From Pseudomonadota bacterium (GTDB lineage: Bacteria; Pseudomonadota; Gammaproteobacteria; Xanthomonadales; Xanthomonadaceae), in contig JAEXAG010000152.1 in NCBI GenBank assembly GCA_023394655.1, positions 1 to 15,307 on the forward strand: DNA of 15,307 bases, in the 5' to 3' direction. Shown piece after piece: positions 7,931-13,361 of the stretch (its first letter is position 1; each line of letters starts with the position of its first letter). A program made the position numbers and the translations under genes. The notes beneath the pieces are model-generated. The model did no database searches. It was given only the letters and a program-made list of their open reading frames with translations, and was not told where the DNA came from.

Positions 7931-7951
7931 GTGATAAGTGATGATTATCGC
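7931..7951. repeat. Candidate crossover core: two 7-bp inverted arms with 7-bp spacer
   Basis: Left arm GTGATAA (7931-7937), spacer GTGATGA (7938-7944), right arm TTATCGC (7945-7951). The arms are inverted copies matching at 6 of 7 positions. Tyrosine recombinases typically use inverted binding arms separated by 6-8 bp, so this fits a TnpS core site. Confidence 0.45.
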
Positions 7952-7969
7952 GGGTGGATGGTCTGCAAC

Positions 7970-7983
7970 GTAGTGAATACTAC
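7970..7983. repeat. Short inverted repeat just upstream of tnpS
   Basis: GTAGT, 4-base loop GAAT, ACTAC; perfect 5-bp arms ending 5 bp before the tnpS ATG. It could be an operator for TnpT or an accessory recombinase site; no direct evidence for either. Confidence 0.35.
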
Positions 7984-7988
7984 ATATT

Positions 7989-9074
7989 ATGAACGATAAT
8001 CACGCACTTCCGGTCCTCGTGCAACCGGCCTCTGGCATGGTCCTTCCCGACCAGCTCGCCCAACAGGCGGCCGATGCCGTGCGCGAACTGCTGGCCGAAG
8101 CGGCCGCCGAGAACACCACCCGCAGCTACGCCACGGCCCTGCGCTACTGGGCTGGCTGGCATGCGGCGCGCTACGGCGTCGAACTGGTGCTGCCGGTTTC
8201 GGAAGCCGCCGTGCTGCAGTTCGTGGTCGACCATGTCCAGCGGCGATCCGCAGACGGCGATCTGACCTGGGAACTGCCGCCAGCCGTCGATCAGGCACTC
8301 GTGACGGCCGGCCTCAAAGCCAAACCCGGTCCTTGGACCCTGGCCACCGTCCGCCATCGGGTCGCGGTGCTTTCCACGGCGCATCGGCTTAAGCAGGTCC
8401 CGAATCCCTGCGAGCAGCCTGCGGTTCGAACCGTGCTGAGCCGTGCCGCCCGGGCGGTTGTTAAACGTGGGGAGCGGCCGCGAAAAAAGACCGCCATCAC
8501 TCTGCCAGAGCTCGAAAGAATGCTGGCGACATGCGATGAAAGCCTGGTGGGCCTGCGCGACCGTGCCCTGCTCTGCTTTGCCTTTGCCAGCGGCGGACGC
8601 CGGCGGAGCGAGGTCGCCGCGGCCGACCTGCGCGACCTGCGCCGGATCGGTGAGGCGGCCTACATCTACCGCCTGGAGCACAGCAAGACCCAGCAGGCGG
8701 GTGTTACCGCGTGCTCGACCCCAGACAAGCCGGTGCTCGATCGGGCCGCCCTCGCACTAGAGGATTGGTTGGAGGCGTCCGGGATCACCGAGGGGGCGAT
8801 CTTCCGGCGGCTCTGGAAGCAGCGCATTGGCCCTACCCTCTCCCCTGCCGCTGTCGGCGAGATCGTGCAGCGGCGGGCGCGCATGGCGGGCTTAGAGGGG
8901 GATTTTGGCGGGCATAGCCTGCGGTCGGGGTTCGTGACCGAGGCCAGCCGCCAAGGTGTGGCACTGCCGGCGATCATGCAGCTGACCGAGCACCGGTCGG
9001 TGTCGAGCGTGGTCGGGTATTTTCAGGCGGGCGGAGCCGCGGCTAATCCTGCTGCTCGCTTGCTGGAGGATTAA
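7989..9074 (+). CDS. tnpS: Tyrosine recombinase, TnpS-like cointegrate resolvase
   Basis: 361-residue tyrosine recombinase with the complete catalytic set: Arg205 in GGRRRSE, Lys233 in HSKT, His309 and Arg312 in HSLRSGF, His335 in TEHRSV and the nucleophile Tyr344 in VVGYFQAG. Residues about 35-160 are the SAM-like core-binding domain (AENTTRSYATALRYWAGW). Its head-to-head pairing with tnpT matches the TnpS/TnpT module of Tn4651-type transposons, where TnpS resolves cointegrates at the site between the genes. The ATG at 7989 has no clear Shine-Dalgarno sequence; an ATG at 8037 is the alternative start. It looks functional. A general phage or ICE integrase is less likely given the partner gene. 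Confidence 0.85.
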   Translation: MNDNHALPVLVQPASGMVLPDQLAQQAADAVRELLAEAAAENTTRSYATALRYWAGWHAARYGVELVLPVSEAAVLQFVVDHVQRRSADGDLTWELPPAVDQALVTAGLKAKPGPWTLATVRHRVAVLSTAHRLKQVPNPCEQPAVRTVLSRAARAVVKRGERPRKKTAITLPELERMLATCDESLVGLRDRALLCFAFASGGRRRSEVAAADLRDLRRIGEAAYIYRLEHSKTQQAGVTACSTPDKPVLDRAALALEDWLEASGITEGAIFRRLWKQRIGPTLSPAAVGEIVQRRARMAGLEGDFGGHSLRSGFVTEASRQGVALPAIMQLTEHRSVSSVVGYFQAGGAAANPAARLLED

Positions 9075-9079
9075 CTGCC

Positions 9080-9264
9080 CTGAGCGGACTATGGGCGCGG
9101 AGCTTTATCACCGAAGGCGGCCGGCGAGGTGTTGCCCTCCCGCCTTGATGGCGCCCACCGAGCACCGCTCGGTGGCGCAGGCGATCGGCTACTTCCAGGC
9201 CGGCGAGATTACTCACAACCCCGCGGCCCGCTTGCTCGACGACGGCCCGGGCCCCGCTCGCTAA
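9080..9264 (+). pseudogene. C-terminal remnant of a second TnpS-like recombinase
   Basis: Starting 6 bp after tnpS, the frame from 9080 reads RSFITEGGRRGVALPP and hits TGA at 9146. A frame shifted by 1 base then reads APTEHRSVAQAIGYFQAG, NPAARLLDD and ends at TAA 9262-9264. Together these match the last ~50 residues of TnpS (FVTEASRQGVALP, TEHRSVSSVVGYFQAG, NPAARLLED). It keeps the His and Tyr active-site positions but has lost everything upstream. It is a diverged relative, not a recent duplicate, so a second element of the same family was present here. Confidence 0.8.
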
Positions 9265-9350
9265 ACTGCAGTGGTTCGCGTCGAGGAGCGTTTTGCATGG
9301 AGGCCAGACACAAATCCGCGGGGGTGACCGACACCGAGCGCATGCTCGCG

Positions 9351-9860
9351 GATCCCAAGCCCCTCATGAATCGCCTTGACCACCGGTGCCAGGCAATTGG
9401 TCGTGCACGACGCCGCTGAGACGATGCGGTGCTTGGTCGGATCGAACCGGTCCTGGTTGACGCCCATGACGATGTCGAGCGTCCCGGCCGCCTTGATCGG
9501 CGCGGTCACCACCACGCGCTTCACTCCCTGATCCAGATACGGTTGCAGCACGTCCGGCTTGCGGAACTTGCCCGAGGCTTCGATCACCACGTCGCAGCCG
9601 GACCAGTCGGTGGCGGCCAGTTCCTTGTTGTGCGTCAACGGAATGCGTCGGCCCTCGATCACGAGCGCATCGCCGTCGGCTTCAATCGTTCGGTCCCAGC
9701 GGCCGTGCACCGAGTCAAACGTCAGCAGGTGCGCGAGGATGGCCGGCTCGCCGGCCGGGTCATTGATCTGGACGAACTCGATATCCCGCTCCTCCCACGC
9801 GGCGCGCAGGGTGAGACGGCCCATGCGGCCAAAGCCGTTGATGCCAACGCGAATGGTCAT
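9351..9860 (-). pseudogene. Truncated arsenic-operon glyceraldehyde-3-phosphate dehydrogenase (gap')
   Basis: Begins at ATG 9860 with MTIRVGINGFGRMGR (NAD-binding GFGRMGR at 9-15) and keeps GAPDH similarity through SAASCTTNCLAP, with catalytic Cys152, to HEGLGI at residue 170. It then reads into unrelated sequence and stops at 9261. Full GAPDH is about 330-340 residues, so the second half, with most of the catalytic domain, is missing. In ars operons a dedicated GAPDH makes 1-arseno-3-phosphoglycerate, which ArsJ exports; here no arsJ follows. Its ATG overlaps the arsC stop by 4 bp (ATGA), so it belonged to the ars operon. The abrupt loss of similarity points to a deletion that also removed arsJ. 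Confidence 0.87.
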
Positions 9861-10348
9861 GGGCTCACTTCCTTGCCGGGATGCGACTCGATGGAAAGAC
9901 GATCCCATGCCTCGGGGCGCAATGAGAGCAACAGCGCAATCCGGTGTTGCGGCATCTGAAGCGCCATGCTGAAGGCTTTCTGGCTCTGCTCAGGAGTGCC
10001 CTCAACGGCGGCGGGATCCGGAATGCTCCAGTGGGCGGTGACCGGATGACCGGGCCAGTTGGGACCGGTCTCGCCCGCGGCGCGGTCGCAGACGGTGATG
10101 ATCAGATCCATCACCGGCGCGTCCGACACGGTGAATTCGTCCCAGCTCTTGCTGCGCAGTTCGGATGTCGCCAAGCCTGCAGCAGTCAGAGCTCGAACAG
10201 CACCGGGATGCACACGTCCGTCGGGGTGGTTTCCCGCGCTAAAGGCACGGATTCGCTCGCCGCCCAAGCGGTTGGCCAGTGTCTCGGCCATGAGGCTGCG
10301 GGCGGAGTTGCCGGTGCACACGAACAACACGTTGTAGCGGTCTTTCAC
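9857..10348 (-). CDS. arsC: Arsenate reductase, low-molecular-weight phosphatase type
   Basis: Reduces arsenate to arsenite in the cytoplasm so ArsB can expel it. I chose GTG at 10348 (163 residues), preceded by TGAGGTGA at good spacing; a GTG at 10357 overlaps that site. The phosphatase loop CTGNSAR gives nucleophile Cys11 and Arg17 near the N-terminus, and SIPDPA (108-113) carries the general-acid Asp. Cys87 in ITVCDRAAGE fits the second redox cysteine. In typical proteobacterial relatives a third cysteine follows in a GE-x-C-P context; here it is Gly95 (GETGP), so the thioredoxin-type relay may be incomplete. It is cotranscribed with arsB and overlaps gap' by 4 bp. Confidence 0.88.
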   Translation of the reverse strand: MKDRYNVLFVCTGNSARSLMAETLANRLGGERIRAFSAGNHPDGRVHPGAVRALTAAGLATSELRSKSWDEFTVSDAPVMDLIITVCDRAAGETGPNWPGHPVTAHWSIPDPAAVEGTPEQSQKAFSMALQMPQHRIALLLSLRPEAWDRLSIESHPGKEVSP

Positions 10349-10419
10349 GATGATCACCTCAGGTCAGGGCCGAGCGGGACGATCTTTCGTACCAAAGCAA
10401 TCGCGGGGGGGCGGCGCCA

Positions 10420-11706
10420 TCACGCAAGACTCAACCGGATCACCAAAGCCGCCAACGTCACGAGCAGCACCGGGAGCGTCAGGACGACACCGACCCTGAA
10501 GTAATAGCCCCAGGTGATCTTGATGTTCTTGCGTGCCAGCACGTGCAACCACAGCAACGTGGCCAGACTCCCGATCGGGGTGAATTTCGGACCCAGATCG
10601 CTACCGATGACGTTGGCGTAGATCATCGCCTCGCGCACCGCGCCGTCGGCCTGACTGGCGTCGATGGACAGCGCACCAACCAGCACGGTGGGCATGTTGT
10701 TCATGACCGATGACAGGAATGCTGTCAGCAGGCCGGTCCCGAGTGTCGCTCCCCAGAGGCCGTAGCCGGCAAAAACGTCCAGCAATTTCGCCAGATGGTC
10801 GGTCAGGCCCTCGTTGCGCAGGCCATAGACCACCAGGTACATGCCGAGCGAGAACACCACGATCTGCCAGGGCGCCTCGCGCACGACCTTGCGGGTCGAG
10901 ATCACGTGCCCCTTCGCCGCCACGGCCAGCAGCGCCAGCGCCCCCGCGCCCGCCACGGCGCTGATGGGCACGCCGAGCCTTTCCAGCACGAAGAAGCCCA
11001 CCAGCAGGAGGCCCAGCACCGCCCAGCCCGCGTTGAAGGTGGTGCGGTCGACGATCGCCGAACGCGGATCCTTCAGCCGGGTCACGTCGTAGTTCACGGG
11101 AATGTCTCGGCGGAAAAACCACAGCAGGACGGCAAGCGTCGCGGCCACGGAGACCAAGTTGACCGGGAACATGATCGAGGCGTATTCGGCGAAACCGATG
11201 TCGAAGTAGTCCGCCGAGACGATGTTGACCAGGTTGGACACGACCAGAGGCAGGCTTGCCGTATCCGCGATGAATCCGGCCGCCATCACGAAGGCCAGCG
11301 TGGCGGCGGGGCTGAACTTCAGCGCCAGCAGCATGGCGATCACGATCGGCGTCAGGATCAGCGCGGCGCCATCGTTGGCGAACAGGGCCGCTACGCCCGC
11401 ACCGAGCAGCACGAGGAAGACGAACAACCTGCGCCCCTTGCCCTTGCCCCAGCGCGCCACGTGCAGCGCGGCCCACTCGAAGAAGCCCGCTTCATCGAGC
11501 ACCAGGCTGATGAGGATCACCGCCACGAAGGTGAAGGTGGCGTTCCAGACGAAGCCCCAGACCGTCGGGATATCGGCCAGGCCGACCACGCCCGTCAGCA
11601 GCGCTAGTGCGGCGCCGAACGAAGCGCTCCAGCCGACCCCGAGGCCTTTCGGCTGCCAGATGACCAGAACGATGGTGGCGATGAAAATGAGCAGCGCAAG
11701 CAGCAT
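10420..11706 (-). CDS. arsB: Arsenite efflux pump ArsB
   Basis: Inner-membrane As(III)/Sb(III) exporter of the ArsB family. 428 residues, the same size as E. coli ArsB (429), with about 10-12 hydrophobic segments through the whole length. Family motifs include LFANDGAALILTP near 108-120, DTASLPLVVSNLVNIVSADYF and SSVMNNMPTVLVGALS in the C-terminal half, then GSDLGPKFTPIGSLATLLW. The ATG lies 3 bp beyond the arsR stop, so the genes are translationally linked, and expression should be induced by arsenite through ArsR. The reading frame looks intact. Confidence 0.95.
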   Translation of the reverse strand: MLLALLIFIATIVLVIWQPKGLGVGWSASFGAALALLTGVVGLADIPTVWGFVWNATFTFVAVILISLVLDEAGFFEWAALHVARWGKGKGRRLFVFLVLLGAGVAALFANDGAALILTPIVIAMLLALKFSPAATLAFVMAAGFIADTASLPLVVSNLVNIVSADYFDIGFAEYASIMFPVNLVSVAATLAVLLWFFRRDIPVNYDVTRLKDPRSAIVDRTTFNAGWAVLGLLLVGFFVLERLGVPISAVAGAGALALLAVAAKGHVISTRKVVREAPWQIVVFSLGMYLVVYGLRNEGLTDHLAKLLDVFAGYGLWGATLGTGLLTAFLSSVMNNMPTVLVGALSIDASQADGAVREAMIYANVIGSDLGPKFTPIGSLATLLWLHVLARKNIKITWGYYFRVGVVLTLPVLLVTLAALVIRLSLA

Positions 11707-11709
11707 GGT

Positions 11710-12060
11710 TCAGGCCTTGCTCGCTTTCCAGGTACCCGCGGCGGATGGGCGGGAGGCAGGGAGACAGCGACTCTGGTCACCACCGCAGCAGTTGCGGGTC
11801 AAGAATTCGATCAGGCCGTTCATGGCGTCGAAGTCGGCGCGGTAGCAGATGTAACGGCCGCGGGGCTCGCCTTGGATCAGGCCGGCGGCGGCGAGTTCCT
11901 TGAGGTGGAACGACAAGGTCGCGCCGGGCAGCGATAGCGCTTCGGCGATCTCGCCGGGCATGCGCCCCTCTGGACCGGCCTCGACCAGCAGGCGAAAGAC
12001 GGACAGCCGCGTGGGTTGCCCCAAGGCGGCCAAGGCGGTGGTTGCATTCTTGAGTTCCAT
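11710..12060 (-). CDS. arsR: Arsenical-responsive repressor ArsR
   Basis: 116-residue SmtB/ArsR-family winged-helix repressor that leaves its operator on binding As(III). The HTH spans about residues 35-65 (GEIAEALSLPGATLSFHLKELAAAGLI) and the wing is GEPRGRYICYRAD. The ELCVCDL box of plasmid R773-type ArsR is absent. Instead, three cysteines lie in the C-terminal region, Cys91, Cys92 and Cys99 (CCGGDQSRC), like the C-terminal As(III) site of the Acidithiobacillus-type ArsR. The frame is open further upstream to 12228, but that part lies inside arsH and has no similarity; MELKNATTALAALGQPTRL is the usual start. First gene of arsR-arsB-arsC-gap'. Confidence 0.93.
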   Translation of the reverse strand: MELKNATTALAALGQPTRLSVFRLLVEAGPEGRMPGEIAEALSLPGATLSFHLKELAAAGLIQGEPRGRYICYRADFDAMNGLIEFLTRNCCGGDQSRCLPASRPSAAGTWKASKA

Positions 12061-12096
12061 GTTTCTAGAATAATGGAATGAAACCGAACGAAGCAA
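12042..12096. promoter_or_regulatory. Overlapping divergent arsR/arsH promoters and probable ArsR operator
   Basis: Only 17 bp separate the two start codons. Rightward: TTGCAT (12042-12047), 18 bp, TAGAAT (12066-12071). Leftward, on the minus strand: TTGCTT (12091-12096), 18 bp, TATTCT (12067-12072). The two -10 elements occupy the same bases and lie over the perfect palindrome TTCTAGAA (12063-12070), a good ArsR operator candidate. Each predicted transcription start falls at about its start codon, implying leaderless mRNAs. The hexamers are by-eye matches. Confidence 0.55.
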
Positions 12097-12932
12097 CGGC
12101 AATGACAACATCCGATCTCGCCAACCTGGCTCCAGCGGCCGTGGACATTCCTGCCCACGACAAGCTCGGCGCGGACGGGGCCACGCACCCGCCGCGGATC
12201 CTGATCCTGTACGGCTCGCTGCGCCCACAGTCCTACAGCCGCAAGCTCGCGCTGGAAGCCGAGCGTCTGCTGCGCCACTTCGGCGCGGAAACCCGGGTGT
12301 TCGATCCGCACGACCTGCCGATGCTGGACAGCGTGGACGCGGACCACCCCAAGGTGCAGCAGCTACGCGCGTGGTCGCAGTGGTCCGAGGGCCAGGTTTG
12401 GGTCAGCCCGGAGCGACACGGCACCCTGACGGCCGTGTTCAAAAACCAGATCGACTGGCTGCCGCTGGAGCAGGCAGGGATGCGTCCCACCCAGGGCCGG
12501 ACCGTGGCGGTGATGCAGGTGTGCGGTGGCTCGCAGTCGTTCAACGTGGTCAATGCGTTGCGTCAGCTCGGCCGCTGGATGCGCATGGTCACCATCCCCA
12601 ACCAGTCGTCCGTGCCGAAGGCCTGGCAGGAGTTCGACGACGACGGGCGGATGAAGCCCTCGCCCTACTACGACCGGGTGGTCGACGTGATGGAGGAGCT
12701 GGTCAAGTTCACCCTGCTGGTGCGCGATCGCAGCGATTACCTCACCAATCGCTACAGCGAACGCAAGGGCGATTTGGCCGCAGCCACACTGGCCGAGGCC
12801 TCCGGGGCGGTCATCGCCCCTTCGGTTACGGCGATCGCGCCGGCAGCGGCCTCGCCGGCGAGCACATCGAGTGCCGAAGTCGCCCGGCCCGCGCGGACCG
12901 CCTGCTGTGGGACCACATCGAGCTGCAGCTGA
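12078..12932 (+). CDS. arsH: ArsH, NADPH-dependent FMN oxidoreductase (organoarsenical resistance)
   Basis: Flavoprotein that in studied bacteria oxidises trivalent methylated or aromatic arsenicals to less toxic pentavalent forms. 284 residues. The FMN phosphate loop GSLRPQSYSR is at 46-55, and SPERHGTLTAVFKNQIDWLPLE at about 110-131 and VCGGSQSFNVVNALRQLGRWMRM at about 148-170 are characteristic. The family core ends near SDYLTNRYSERK (219-230). A further 54 residues form an Ala/Ser/Pro-rich tail ending in ACCGTTSSCS with Cys276, Cys277 and Cys283. The start at 12078 has no Shine-Dalgarno sequence, consistent with leaderless translation; ATG 12102 is the alternative. arsC follows after 9 bp. 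Confidence 0.93.
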   Translation: MKPNEATAMTTSDLANLAPAAVDIPAHDKLGADGATHPPRILILYGSLRPQSYSRKLALEAERLLRHFGAETRVFDPHDLPMLDSVDADHPKVQQLRAWSQWSEGQVWVSPERHGTLTAVFKNQIDWLPLEQAGMRPTQGRTVAVMQVCGGSQSFNVVNALRQLGRWMRMVTIPNQSSVPKAWQEFDDDGRMKPSPYYDRVVDVMEELVKFTLLVRDRSDYLTNRYSERKGDLAAATLAEASGAVIAPSVTAIAPAAASPASTSSAEVARPARTACCGTTSSCS

Positions 12933-12941
12933 GGCCCCGCC

Positions 12942-13361
12942 ATGAACGCGACGATCTATCACAACCCGAGCTGCGGCACCTCGCGCAACACGCTGGCGCT
13001 GATCCGCCACGCCGGCATCGAACCCACGATTATCGAATACCTGCGAGATCCACCCACGCGCGAGCGCCTGGTCGAGCTGATCGCGGCCGCGGGCCTGAGC
13101 GTGCGCGATGCGCTGCGGCAGAAAGGCACGCCGTACGCCGAGCTTGGGCTCGACGATCCGACCCTGTCGGACGGGCAATTGCTCGATGCCATGTTGGCGG
13201 AGCCGATCCTGATCAACCGGCCCTTCGTGGAAACGCCGATGGGGACGCGGCTGTGCCGACCTTCGGAGGTCGTGCTCGATCTCCTGCCGCCGGTGACTCG
13301 TCCGTTCACCAAGGAGGACGGCGAGGTCGTCATCGACGAGAGCGGGCGGCGCGTTCATTGA
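12942..13361 (+). CDS. arsC: Arsenate reductase, glutaredoxin-coupled type
   Basis: 139 residues, close in length and sequence to plasmid R773/E. coli ArsC. The catalytic Cys11 sits in YHNPSCGTSRNT. Later hallmarks are EPTIIEYLRDPP, ILINRPFVETPMGTRLCRPSEVVLDLLP with the arginines that bind arsenate, and FTKEDGEVVIDE. It uses glutathione and glutaredoxin, unlike the unrelated phosphatase-type arsC in the leftward operon. It lies 9 bp after arsH, so it is probably induced from the same promoter. Its 3' end overlaps the convergent transporter gene by 32 bp. Confidence 0.95.
   Translation: MNATIYHNPSCGTSRNTLALIRHAGIEPTIIEYLRDPPTRERLVELIAAAGLSVRDALRQKGTPYAELGLDDPTLSDGQLLDAMLAEPILINRPFVETPMGTRLCRPSEVVLDLLPPVTRPFTKEDGEVVIDESGRRVH

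Larger units (their letters stand above)
7885..7988. promoter_or_regulatory. tnpT-tnpS intergenic region, candidate resolution site (rst/res)
   Basis: 104 bp between the divergent starts. In Tn4651-type elements the recombination site lies between tnpS and tnpT. Visible structure: GTGATAA-7 bp-TTATCGC (7931-7951); TGATTATCG at 7942-7950, repeated inverted as CGATAATCA at 7994-8002 just inside tnpS; and the hairpin GTAGT-GAAT-ACTAC (7970-7983). Both promoters must also lie here, so TnpT or TnpS could autoregulate. The inverted repeats are read directly; their role is inference. Confidence 0.55.

Noticed and set aside
7979..8003. Possible second Xer-like site (ACATATTATG near the tnpS start)
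   Set aside because: Only the inner TTATG of a right arm matches; the left arm has no CGCATAA-like sequence, so the resemblance is probably chance.
9129..9419. Plus-strand 96-codon open frame
   Set aside because: It is an out-of-frame reading across the recombinase stub, the junction and the antisense of gap'.
9351..9860. Housekeeping glycolytic gap gene
   Set aside because: It starts inside the arsC stop codon in an ars operon and is truncated, so it is an arsenic-associated copy.
10795..11607. Plus-strand 270-codon open frame opposite arsB
   Set aside because: His/Arg/Gln-rich composition typical of an antisense reading of a membrane-protein gene; arsB itself is unambiguous.
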